Origin: Hymenobacter terrenus
GTDB lineage: Bacteria > Bacteroidota > Bacteroidia > Cytophagales > Hymenobacteraceae
DNA: 64,000 nt
Direction of reading: 5' to 3'
Assembly: GCF_000972495.1 (NCBI RefSeq)
Contig: NZ_LATM01000005.1
Location: 62,001-126,000, forward strand
Shown here in pieces: positions 33,776 to 41,526 of this stretch; position 1 is the stretch's first letter; each line of letters opens with the position of its first letter. Below the pieces are notes generated by a model, which was given only the letters and a program-made list of their open reading frames with translations, ran no database searches and was not told the origin of the DNA. The position numbers and the translations under genes are program-made.

Positions 33776-33801
33776 GGCCTTAATTCATCGTTGGGGGAAA
33801 C

Positions 33802-34521
33802 ATGGCAACTTTCCATATCGGCTGCTCCGGCTACCACTACCGCCACTGGCGCGGCGCGTTTTACCCCGAGAAAATGCCCATGCGCCAGTGGTTTGAGTAC
33901 TATAGCCAGCACTTCCGCACGCTAGAACTGAACGTGACTTTTTACCGGTTCCCCAAGCTCTCATTTCTGGAAAACTGGTACACCCTCAGTCCGCCCGATT
34001 TTCAGTTCGCGGTGAAAGCGCCCCAGCTCATTACGCATTATAAGCAGTTCAACAACGTGCAGCAATTATTGGGCGACTTTTACGACACCACCGGCCGCGG
34101 CCTGCTCGAAAAGCTGGGACCCGTTCTCTTCCAGCTGCCACCGCGCCTGGCCTACGACCCCGACCGCCTGACTCGCATCCTCGACTGCCTCGACCCGGCC
34201 TTTGCCAATGTGCTCGAATTCCGGCATCCCAGTTGGTGGCGCCCCGAGGTGTACGAGGCGCTCGCCCACCGCAACGTCGTCTTTTGCGGCCAAAGTCACC
34301 CGCAGCTGCCCGATGCTGTGGTGGCCACCGCGCCTGTGCTCTACTACCGCTTCCACGGCGTGCCCGACCTCTACCGCTCGCCTTATGAGGAAGGCTTTTT
34401 GCGCCGCGTGGCCGATGAGATTCGGGCCCAAACGGCCGTGCAGGAAGCGTATCTGTACTTTAATAATGACATCGACGCCTCGGCCATCGGCAACGCCCGG
34501 CAAATGCTAGCTTTGGTGTGA
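33802..34521 (+). CDS. DUF72 domain protein
   Basis: A 239-residue DUF72 protein (YecE-like TIM barrel): HIGCSGYHYRHWRGAFYPEKMP at the start, then LELNVTFYR, FAVKAPQLITH, LGPVLFQLPPR, VLEFRHPSWW and AYLYFNNDIDASAIGNA. Function is unknown; the fold suggests a hydrolase or nuclease. Slightly short at the N terminus relative to some members, but all core strands are present. A decayed copy of the same gene's 3' end precedes it. Confidence 0.9.
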   Translation: MATFHIGCSGYHYRHWRGAFYPEKMPMRQWFEYYSQHFRTLELNVTFYRFPKLSFLENWYTLSPPDFQFAVKAPQLITHYKQFNNVQQLLGDFYDTTGRGLLEKLGPVLFQLPPRLAYDPDRLTRILDCLDPAFANVLEFRHPSWWRPEVYEALAHRNVVFCGQSHPQLPDAVVATAPVLYYRFHGVPDLYRSPYEEGFLRRVADEIRAQTAVQEAYLYFNNDIDASAIGNARQMLALV

Positions 34522-34560
34522 TTCCTGTCGTGCCCAAAGTTTGCCCTCAAATTGTCCCCC

Positions 34561-34662
34561 AAAGTGGCGCGGAGCCTTCGCTCCGCGTTGGACGGTACTA
34601 TTGCTACGTTGGGCACTGCTTTTACCTAGGCCCAACGCGGAGCGAAGGCTCCGCGCTACTTT
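34561..34662. repeat. Inverted repeat, family 3
   Basis: Arms 34561-34591 (AAAGTGGCGCGGAGCCTTCG...) and 34632-34662 pair over 31 nt, nearly perfectly, with a 40-nt loop. Each arm contains the palindrome CGGAGC-CTTCG-CTCCG. The element ends 16 bp before the regulator gene, so it may shape its leader or stop transcription from the DUF72 gene. Confidence 0.85.
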
Positions 34663-34678
34663 GCGCTATACTTGCTGC

Positions 34679-35038
34679 ATGAAAAGTCTGCTCCTTCCCA
34701 CCAAAACCTATCGCCTCAATGGCCGCGTCTGGCTCGAAACCGAGGATGGTCGCTTTCTCGGTTTCGGTCGGCTGGAACTGCTGGAACACATTGCCGCTTT
34801 GGGCTCTATCACAAAAGCAGCGCAGGCCATGGGCATGTCCTACAAGCGAGCCTGGGATTTGGTGAGCTCCATGAACGGCCAAGCTACCACCCCACTGGTA
34901 AGCACTCAAACCGGGGGCCCGCGCGGTGGCGGCGCGACAGTAACTGCAGTTGGCCACGCGGCCATCGCCGATTTCCGGAGACTACAAGAACGTTTTCAAG
35001 CCTTTATGGCCGCTGAGACGCAGGCAATCAACGCGTAA
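34679..35038 (+). CDS. ModE-like single-domain transcription regulator
   Basis: A 119-residue winged-helix protein of the ModE N-terminal/LysR-HTH type: GFGRLELLEHIAALGSITKAAQ then AMGMSYKRAWDLVSSMN is the recognised motif (GSIxxAAxxxGMSYxxAWxLI). The usual C-terminal Mop/TOBE molybdate-binding domains are absent, so any oxyanion sensing must occur otherwise. The downstream intergenic region carries a palindrome of ModE-box form, suggesting that it controls the following genes. The ATG at 34679 is chosen because earlier frame residues are encoded within the inverted repeat. Confidence 0.85.
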   Translation: MKSLLLPTKTYRLNGRVWLETEDGRFLGFGRLELLEHIAALGSITKAAQAMGMSYKRAWDLVSSMNGQATTPLVSTQTGGPRGGGATVTAVGHAAIADFRRLQERFQAFMAAETQAINA

Positions 35039-35054
35039 CGCTCAAACGAGGACT

Positions 35055-35078
35055 CGTTATATCTTTGTGAATATAACG
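35055..35078. promoter_or_regulatory. ModE-box-like operator overlapping a promoter element
   Basis: CGTTATAT at 35055-35062 and ATATAACG at 35071-35078 form a perfect inverted repeat with an 8-bp spacer. CGTTATAT..ATATAACG is the half-site pattern of ModE (Mo-box) operators. TATCTTTG at 35060-35067 fits the Bacteroidota -7 consensus TAnnTTTG, so a bound regulator would block transcription of the gene starting 35096. Located 17 bp after the modE-like stop. Confidence 0.7.
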
Positions 35079-35095
35079 CTACCTGCCTCGCTTCG

Positions 35096-35581
35096 ATGTC
35101 TCTCACTCCTGCTTCCAGCTGGCCTATCCGCTTCTGCCTGCTTTATCTGGCGGCTTTGCTGAGTGTGGCGCTTGCCGCTAAAGCCCAAACGCCCACAGTG
35201 GCCGGGGTGCAAGTGAGCGGCGTCGGACTCGCCAAAACCGTTCGAATAAATCCCGCCGAGCTGGCTAAGCTGCCGCGCCGACAAGTCGCCCGGCCCGACC
35301 ACGGCGGGAAGCCCCGCACTTATTCCGGCGTGGCCCTCTACGACGTGCTGACCGCCGTTGGGGCCGAGCTTGGCTCGAAACTACCGGGCAAAGGCATGGC
35401 GCACTACCTGCTCGCAAGCGCCGCCGACGGCTACCACGCCGTGTTTGCTCTGGCTGAGTTGGACCCCGGCTTTGCCACCCACACCATCGTGCTGGCTGAC
35501 CGCTGCGACGGCCAACCTCGGCCCGCCACGGCTGGCCCCTACCAAATCATTGTGCCCGACGAAAAGAAAATGGGCCGGTGA
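35096..35581 (+). CDS. Exported molybdopterin-fold protein with early TGA
   Basis: A 161-residue protein with signal peptide (LYLAALLSVALAAKAQ) and a domain like the oxidoreductase molybdopterin-binding fold (YSGVALYDVLTAVGAEL, YLLASAADGYHAVFALAELDP, GPYQIIVPDEKK). It lacks the dimerisation domain and a clear cofactor cysteine, as in small periplasmic relatives. The frame stops at TGA 35579-35581 after KKMGR, yet it continues with VRQVQTLRVVAAQP to a TGA at 35624-35626. Homologues usually read RWVRQV here, so TGG has become TGA. The loss of ~15 residues may or may not harm it. It lies under the ModE-box and upstream of the TonB receptor. Confidence 0.75.
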   Translation: MSLTPASSWPIRFCLLYLAALLSVALAAKAQTPTVAGVQVSGVGLAKTVRINPAELAKLPRRQVARPDHGGKPRTYSGVALYDVLTAVGAELGSKLPGKGMAHYLLASAADGYHAVFALAELDPGFATHTIVLADRCDGQPRPATAGPYQIIVPDEKKMGR

Positions 35582-35666
35582 GTACGCCAGGTGCAAACCC
35601 TGCGCGTGGTAGCCGCCCAGCCCTGAAGCTGGGAGTTTAATGGTTTATCATCAATCATTCCCGATT

Positions 35667-38285
35667 ATGCTGCCACGGCTACTCACGCGCACATTTCTCC
35701 CACTGTCTCCGGCAATTTTGGGGGCGCTCACCGCCCACGGCCAGACTGTGGCGCCCCCCGACACGACCCGCCAAAAAGTGGATTTAGAAGAAGTCGTTGT
35801 ATCGGCTTCCAAGGTTGAGGAAAGCTTTTTGCAATCGCCGGTGACGGTAGAGAAGCTTAATGCCCGGGCCCTACGGCTCACGCCGGCGCCGTCGTTTTTC
35901 GATGCCATCGAGCACCTCAAGGGCGTGCAAGTGATTACCAGCAGCCTGGCTTTTAAAGTCATCAACGCCCGCGGCTTCACCAATACTACCAATGTGCGCT
36001 TCGCCCAACTCGTGGACGGCATTGATAACCAGGCACCGCACATCGGTGGGCCCATTGGGAATGCTTTGGGGCCGAGTGATTTAGATATTAGCTCGGTGGA
36101 AATTGTGCCGGGCACGGCCGCCGCGCTCTACGGGCTCAATGCTATCAATGGCCTGGCTAATCTTCAAACGAAAAACCCTTTCACCTCGGAGGGCCTGACA
36201 GTGCAGCAAAAAACCGGCGTCAACCACGTCGGCGGCCCCAACAGTGCGGCCAAGCTCTTCTCCGAAACCAGCCTCCGCTACGCTAAAATTCTGGCGCCAA
36301 AGCTAGCGGTTAAAGTCAACGGCAGCTACCTGCGCGGCTACGACTGGGTAGCCAACGACCAGACCGACATCAACCCCAACGGCAACGCCAATACTGGCTT
36401 GTTTGGAGCCGCCAACCCTGCCCGCGACCCCGTGAACAGCTACGGCAACGAGTCGTCGAACCGCAGCACATTGAGCCTGGGGGGCAAAAACTACCAGGTG
36501 GCACGCACCGGCTACGACGAGCAACACATAGTCGACTATCACCTGCGCACCCTCAAGGCCGACGCTGCGTTGCACTACAAGCTGGCTCCCGGCACTGAGT
36601 TGGCTTATACCTACCGCATGGCGGGTTTCGACAACGTGTACCAGCGCTCCAACCGCTTTCAGCTGCAGGGTTACCACTTGCGGCAGCACGCTCTGCAACT
36701 CACCAATTCCGTGGTGCAGGTGCGGGCCTATTTCACCCGGGAAAATACCGGCCAGAGCTACAACCTACGCTCGGCCGCCGAGAACATTGACCGCGGTTTC
36801 AAGCCCGATGCGGTGTGGAACCGCGACTACACCACGGCTTGGAATGCGGCTACCCAGTCCGGCCAAACCGTGGCGCAGGCCCACGCCACCGCCCGCACCA
36901 CCGCCGACGCCGGCCGCCCGCAGCCCGGCACGCCCCAGTTTCGGAAACAGTTGGCGGCCGTGCAGAACATCAATAACTGGGACGTGGGCGCGGCCCTGCG
37001 CGTGCGTGCCAATTTGGTACATGCCGAGGGCCAGATCAATATTACCGAGGCCCTGCGCCGAGGCGGCCAGAGCTGGCTCCCGGGCAACGTTGACCTGCTG
37101 GCCGGCGCCGACCACCGCACCTACATCGTGGTACCGGATGGCAATTACTTCATTAATCCCGAAAAAGGCCAGGACCCGTTCAGCAACCTGACCTACGGCA
37201 AAACCGGTGGCTTCCTGCAAGCCAGCGCCCGGTTGCTGGCCGAGAAAATCCGCCTTACCGCTACGTTGCGCGCCGACAAAAACGATTATTTCACTACCAG
37301 ATTCAACCCGCGCTTTACGGCGGTGTACTCGCCCGGGCAGCGCGCCAATTTTCGATTGAGCTACCAGAGCGGCTACCGATTCCCCAGCTTGTTTGAGGGT
37401 TTCTCAAACGTCAACAGCGGGCAAGTGAAGCGCATCGGTGGGCTGCGGGTGATGTCGGACGGCGTATTTGAAAATAGCTACTTGCGCACCAGCATCGACG
37501 CCTTCGTAGCGGCCAACACGGCTTATATGAATGCCAATACGCCCGCCAACGCCACCGCAACTCAGAGGCATTCTATTCAAAACCAAGCTATTGCCCAGAA
37601 CAAACGCTTGCTGGTGAAAAATCCCTACACCTATCTTAACCCCGAGCGTATCACCTCGCTGGAGCTGGGCTATAAAGCGGTGCTGCTGCCCGACGGCCGG
37701 CTGCTGGTCGATGTTGATTTCTACTATAATACCTACCGCGACTTCATTGCCCAGGTCGAAGCCTATGTACCCAAAACCCTGAACCCTGATTCCTCGGCTA
37801 TCTACCTCAACAGCAGAACCACCCAAAACCGCTACCGCCTCTGGACCAACGCCCAGAGCAAGGTGTACAACTACGGGGGCTCGCTCGGCCTGCGCTACGA
37901 ACTCGCGGGCGGCTATCTGGTCGGCGCTAACACCACCTGCACCCGCCTCGACCGCACCGAAAACAGTGACGGCCTCGAAGATGGCTTCAACACCCCACGC
38001 TGGGCCTATAACCTGAGCCTGGACAATGAAAACGCCTATCGCAACTTCGGCTTCGGCCTCAATTACCGCTGGCAGAAAGGCTACTATTCCCAAACCTTCC
38101 TCGTGAGTGGCAACGTGGCCGCCTACGGCACCCTTGATGCCCAGCTCAGCTATGCCGTGCCGACGCCCAATTTGCGCATCAAGTTAGGTGCCAGCAATGT
38201 GCTGAACCAGTATTACGTGTCGTACCTCGGCGGGCCCAGCGTGGGCGGGTTGTATTACTTGGCCGTCACATATTCGGTGTTGTAG
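35667..38285 (+). CDS. TonB-dependent receptor, candidate oxyanion/metal uptake
   Basis: About 872 residues from the ATG at 35667, with signal peptide (MLPRLLTRTFLPLSP...AHGQ); an ATG at 35640 is nine codons upstream. The TonB-box-like VDLEEVVVSASKVEES leads to the plug (VINARGFTNTTNVRFAQLVDG, VEIVPGTAAALYGLNAINGLANLQTK) and a long barrel ending YYLAVTYSVL. No SusD partner follows, so it is of the metal/siderophore/small-ligand rather than glycan class. Because the unit starts with a ModE-type regulator and box, molybdate or tungstate (or a chelate of them) is the predicted cargo; that is inference. Confidence 0.85.
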   Translation: MLPRLLTRTFLPLSPAILGALTAHGQTVAPPDTTRQKVDLEEVVVSASKVEESFLQSPVTVEKLNARALRLTPAPSFFDAIEHLKGVQVITSSLAFKVINARGFTNTTNVRFAQLVDGIDNQAPHIGGPIGNALGPSDLDISSVEIVPGTAAALYGLNAINGLANLQTKNPFTSEGLTVQQKTGVNHVGGPNSAAKLFSETSLRYAKILAPKLAVKVNGSYLRGYDWVANDQTDINPNGNANTGLFGAANPARDPVNSYGNESSNRSTLSLGGKNYQVARTGYDEQHIVDYHLRTLKADAALHYKLAPGTELAYTYRMAGFDNVYQRSNRFQLQGYHLRQHALQLTNSVVQVRAYFTRENTGQSYNLRSAAENIDRGFKPDAVWNRDYTTAWNAATQSGQTVAQAHATARTTADAGRPQPGTPQFRKQLAAVQNINNWDVGAALRVRANLVHAEGQINITEALRRGGQSWLPGNVDLLAGADHRTYIVVPDGNYFINPEKGQDPFSNLTYGKTGGFLQASARLLAEKIRLTATLRADKNDYFTTRFNPRFTAVYSPGQRANFRLSYQSGYRFPSLFEGFSNVNSGQVKRIGGLRVMSDGVFENSYLRTSIDAFVAANTAYMNANTPANATATQRHSIQNQAIAQNKRLLVKNPYTYLNPERITSLELGYKAVLLPDGRLLVDVDFYYNTYRDFIAQVEAYVPKTLNPDSSAIYLNSRTTQNRYRLWTNAQSKVYNYGGSLGLRYELAGGYLVGANTTCTRLDRTENSDGLEDGFNTPRWAYNLSLDNENAYRNFGFGLNYRWQKGYYSQTFLVSGNVAAYGTLDAQLSYAVPTPNLRIKLGASNVLNQYYVSYLGGPSVGGLYYLAVTYSVL

Positions 38286-38327
38286 GGCACCTGTGGGTTT
38301 ACGCATCAGCACGCTTCACGTGTTCAC

Positions 38328-38362
38328 AAAAAAGGCCCGCTCTCATCGAGCGGGCCTTTTTC
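38328..38362. terminator. Bidirectional rho-independent terminator
   Basis: A run of A's, stem GGCCCGCT/AGCGGGCC with a short loop, then TTTTT, between two convergent genes (TonB receptor and OmpA). It can serve both strands. Confidence 0.85.
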
Positions 38363-38389
38363 TTGCTTAGCGCTTGCCGCGTGGGCGGC

Positions 38390-39982
38390 CTACTTGCGCT
38401 TGGCCGGTGCCTTTTTGGCCGGCGCCTTGCGGGCGGGGGCTTTCTTGGCGGGAGCCTTTTTCACCGGGGCGGCTTTCACCGGCTCGGGGGCGATGGTCGG
38501 GGCTGCACCATACTTCACTTCGGCGGCGTTGGGGTCGCCGGTGAGGTAGAGGTCGAACTCGACGCGGCGGTTTTGGGCCTGGCCAGCAGCCGTGGCATTG
38601 TCGGCAATCGGCTTGGTTTCGCCGAAGCCATGCGACACGATGCGCTCGGCGGGCACCGCTTGGCTCAGCATGTAGGTACGAGCCGAAGCAGCACGGTCAT
38701 CCGAAAGGCGCAGGTTATAATTGTCGGCGCCTTTGCTATCGGTGTGGCCGGCAATGCTCAGCGTGTAGTCGGGGTACTCGGCCATCACGGCGGCGAGGTC
38801 CTTCAACGTAGGGTACGAGCTGGGTAGCAGTACGGCCTTGTTGAACTCGAAATTGATGAACTTGGTCGCTTCCGATAGGCGCTTCTTGGTTTCGGCTTTC
38901 ACCTCGGGGCAGCCTTTGTTCGAAGCGGGACCGGGGCGGTCGGGGCAACGGTCCTGGTAGTCCGGCACGCCGTCGGCGTCCTTATCCAAGGGGCAGCCAC
39001 TGGCATCGACGGCCACGCCAGCGGGGGTACCGGGGCATTTGTCGTTTTGGTCAATTACAGCGTCGCCATCAGCGTCGGGGCAGCCGCCCAGCTCGGCCTT
39101 GCCGGGTGTATCGGGGCATTTGTCATCCGCGTCACGAACACCGTCGCCATCGCGGTCGGGGCAGCCTTCCAGTGCTACCACACCTTTCTCGTCGGGGCAC
39201 TTGTCTTGGTAGTCCGGCACGGTATCGCCGTCTTTATCGAGCGGGCAACCAGTGGGGTCTACAGCTACGCCGGCGGGCGTGCCAGGACACTTGTCTTTCT
39301 TGTCAGACACGCCGTCCTTGTCTTCGTCCTTCATTTTGCCGAAGGCAAACGTCAGGCCCGCAGAGTGTTGCAGATATCGGTCGTCAATGCGATTTTCGTC
39401 ACGAACGAGGTCACCGTCAATGTTTGCACCAAATGGAATGTGCTGCCCAGTCTGAATGAAAAGGCCAACCCCGTCGCTAAGACGGAAATTGATGCCAGCG
39501 GCGCCGAACAGGTCGAAAGCCGTAGAATTTCTATCGGAAGTAACACCCCGATATGTAGATTCCCGGCTCAGGTAAGCTAGGCCCGGTGCTATGGTCAGGT
39601 AGGGCTGAATTACGGCATCTTCCTTCAGCGCCCAACCGTTATTCAGCTTCAGTTTGAAGGCTAAATTGCCATGCACCACGTTAGTTTTGAATACGTTTTG
39701 TGCATTCGTGGGTTGATTACCTTTCAGTTCGGCGTAGCCAAACTGCAGGCCCAAGTCGAGGCCAGACGTGAGGTAGCGGTTGAAGGAGATACCGGGGCCG
39801 CCGTTGGTGTTGGACCAGTCCCAGAAATAAGAGCCATAGTTGCCCTTATATTGGTAGCCGCTGCCAAAGAGGCTGATGGCTGTTTTTTTATCGGGGGTTT
39901 GGGCCTGCGAGTGCGGGGCAGCCATGCCGAGCATTACCGCACCCAACGCGAGACTACGCAGGAGTTGAGGTTTTAAGTGCAT
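38390..39982 (-). CDS. OmpA family protein with TSP3 repeats and basic tail
   Basis: A 530-residue outer-membrane protein: signal peptide (…AAPHSQAQ, near residue 27), an eight-strand barrel-like N-terminal half, calcium-binding thrombospondin type-3 repeats (DKDGVSDKKDKCPGTPAGV and similar, about 215-365), an OmpA peptidoglycan-binding domain (AGHTDSKGADNYNLRLSDDRAAS ... NRRVEF, about 385-490) and a final ~28-residue tail of KAPAKKAPARKAPAKK repeats. The tail resembles histone H1-like lysine/alanine/proline repeats and is not part of the standard family. The protein should anchor the outer membrane to the wall. Confidence 0.92.
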   Translation of the reverse strand: MHLKPQLLRSLALGAVMLGMAAPHSQAQTPDKKTAISLFGSGYQYKGNYGSYFWDWSNTNGGPGISFNRYLTSGLDLGLQFGYAELKGNQPTNAQNVFKTNVVHGNLAFKLKLNNGWALKEDAVIQPYLTIAPGLAYLSRESTYRGVTSDRNSTAFDLFGAAGINFRLSDGVGLFIQTGQHIPFGANIDGDLVRDENRIDDRYLQHSAGLTFAFGKMKDEDKDGVSDKKDKCPGTPAGVAVDPTGCPLDKDGDTVPDYQDKCPDEKGVVALEGCPDRDGDGVRDADDKCPDTPGKAELGGCPDADGDAVIDQNDKCPGTPAGVAVDASGCPLDKDADGVPDYQDRCPDRPGPASNKGCPEVKAETKKRLSEATKFINFEFNKAVLLPSSYPTLKDLAAVMAEYPDYTLSIAGHTDSKGADNYNLRLSDDRAASARTYMLSQAVPAERIVSHGFGETKPIADNATAAGQAQNRRVEFDLYLTGDPNAAEVKYGAAPTIAPEPVKAAPVKKAPAKKAPARKAPAKKAPAKRK

Positions 39983-40171
39983 AATAGTGGGATGTAAAAG
40001 AGGCGTGAATCCGCCGCTGGCCGTTCAGCTAGCGACGGATGTGCTGCTATACCCCATCTATCTAAAAAAGTTGCTATATCTGCAAAGCAGGCTTGCAAAG
40101 CGCACAAATAAAATTATTGATAATCAGGTAATAATGACATAAAAAAAGAGGTGCTTTATATGTCCTCCTTG

Positions 40172-40888
40172 CTAACCTAACATCGGTACTTCCATTAGCA
40201 AAAGCTGAGCCGTAGCATCGGCTTTGATGGTCAGTTTCTCAACTTCCCACAAGCCCAGACCATCGCGCCGATGCAACGCCTGCTCGTTGATTGTCACGTT
40301 GCCCTCCAACACAAAGGCGTATACGCCGTTGCCAGCTTGTTTCAAAGCGTACTCCAGGCTCACGCCGGCATCTAAGTCAGTCAGATGAAACCAGGCGTCC
40401 TGGTGAATCCATACGCCTTCGTCGTCGGGTGAAGGTGACAATACTTGCTGCAGTTTGTTGCGCCGGTCTTCGGCCTTAAAGCTTTGTTGAGCGTAGCGCG
40501 GAGCCACATTGCGCTGGTTAGGGAACACCCAGATTTGTAGAAATTTCACCTCCTTATCAGGATTGTGATTTTTCTCGCTGTGGGCGATGCCCGTGCCAGC
40601 GCTCATCACCTGCACGTCGCCCTCGCGGATGACGGCCTGGCGGCCCGTGCTGTCCTGGTGCTCCAAATCGCCGAACAAGGGAATAGAGATGATTTCCATA
40701 TTGTCGTGCGGGTGCTTACCGAAGCCCATGCCGCCAGCCACGGTATCGTCGTTCAGCACGCGCAACGCGCCAAAGTGCATCCGGTCGGAGCTGTGGTAGC
40801 CGGCAAAGCTGAACGTGTGGTAAGAATTAAGCCAACCATGGTTGGCGTGCCCGCGAGTATCGGCGCGGTGCAGAACGGATTGAGGCAT
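40172..40888 (-). CDS. Pirin family protein (short form, YhhW-like)
   Basis: A 238-residue bicupin: RGHANHGWLNSYHTFSFAGYH, then GKHPHDNMEIISIPLFGDLEHQDS and GTGIAHSEKN supply the iron-binding His and Glu residues. YhhW-like pirins can oxidise quercetin in vitro; the physiological substrate is unknown. It is divergent from an HxlR-type regulator at 41014, and the shared gap holds a palindrome, so regulation by that protein is likely. Confidence 0.93.
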   Translation of the reverse strand: MPQSVLHRADTRGHANHGWLNSYHTFSFAGYHSSDRMHFGALRVLNDDTVAGGMGFGKHPHDNMEIISIPLFGDLEHQDSTGRQAVIREGDVQVMSAGTGIAHSEKNHNPDKEVKFLQIWVFPNQRNVAPRYAQQSFKAEDRRNKLQQVLSPSPDDEGVWIHQDAWFHLTDLDAGVSLEYALKQAGNGVYAFVLEGNVTINEQALHRRDGLGLWEVEKLTIKADATAQLLLMEVPMLG

Positions 40889-40934
40889 GTCAGATTGTGT
40901 TTATTTAAATTTCTTAGCAAAGGTCCCACCGTCG

Positions 40935-40968
40935 GTATACATTTGCAAGTAGTTACACCGATGTATAC
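40935..40968. promoter_or_regulatory. Palindromic operator candidate between pirin and HxlR genes
   Basis: GTATACAT at 40935-40942 and ATGTATAC at 40961-40968 form a perfect inverted repeat, 18 bp apart, in the 125-bp divergent gap. Half-sites like GTATAC with such spacing are typical for HxlR-family dimers. On the minus strand TTG near 40945 and GACCTTTG near 40918 sit as a possible -33/-7 pair for the pirin gene, so binding would overlap its promoter. Confidence 0.6.
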
Positions 40969-41013
40969 TAGAGACGCACGTGTAATCTTTGCTCATACCC
41001 AAGCATATAAATT

Positions 41014-41358
41014 ATGTCCGCCAAGAAAGAAAAGCCCGTTTTGGACTGTCCGTTCCGCGAAACGCTAGATGTACTAGAGGGAAAATGGAAGTTTGCCATC
41101 ATCCACAGCCTGTTGCAGCACGGCACTTTGCGCTTCAAAAACCTGGAGCGCGACGTGGCGGGCATCACCGCCCGCATGCTCATTAAGGAGCTGAAACTAC
41201 TGGAAGCACACGGCATCGTGACCCGCCGCCCCTACCCCACTGTGCCCCCCACCGTAGAGTATAGTCTTACCGAATGCGGCCAGTCATTAGAGCCTGTGAT
41301 TGACGCCATTCAGGCCTGGGGCATCCAGAACCGGGCGGTGCTGGCGGCCAGGCGATAA
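41014..41358 (+). CDS. HxlR family transcriptional regulator
   Basis: A 114-residue winged-helix regulator with the family start CPFRETLDVLEGKWKFAIIHSLL, the RFKNLERDVAGITARMLIKELKLLE recognition helix region and the YPTVPPTVEYSLTECGQSLEPVIDA wing. HxlR proteins often respond to aldehydes, oxidants or quinones through a Cys; here Cys9 in the LDCPFRETL segment is the candidate. It is divergent from a pirin gene and probably controls it and itself through the palindrome at 40935-40968. Confidence 0.93.
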   Translation: MSAKKEKPVLDCPFRETLDVLEGKWKFAIIHSLLQHGTLRFKNLERDVAGITARMLIKELKLLEAHGIVTRRPYPTVPPTVEYSLTECGQSLEPVIDAIQAWGIQNRAVLAARR

Positions 41359-41472
41359 AAGTCTTGGCGCAAGCGCCTAATGGGCGAAATCTCACGTGTC
41401 TTCCATAGAGTGAGCCTCCCTTGGTGAAGAAATGAGAAGCAGCGGTTAATTTACTAGTCTATTTATAACGTT

Positions 41473-41508
41473 AAAAAGCCTCACTGCTTGATGCAATGAG
41501 GCTTTTTT
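41473..41508. terminator. Bidirectional rho-independent terminator
   Basis: AAAAAGCCTCACTGC, loop TTGAT, then GCAATGAGGCTTTTTT, between the convergent hxlR and nuoL genes. Confidence 0.88.
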
Positions 41509-41526
41509 GATATCCGGTAAAAGGTG

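Noticed and set aside
33598..33912. 104-residue minus-strand ORF
   Set aside because: Antisense to the DUF72 remnant and the start of the intact DUF72 gene; no independent support.
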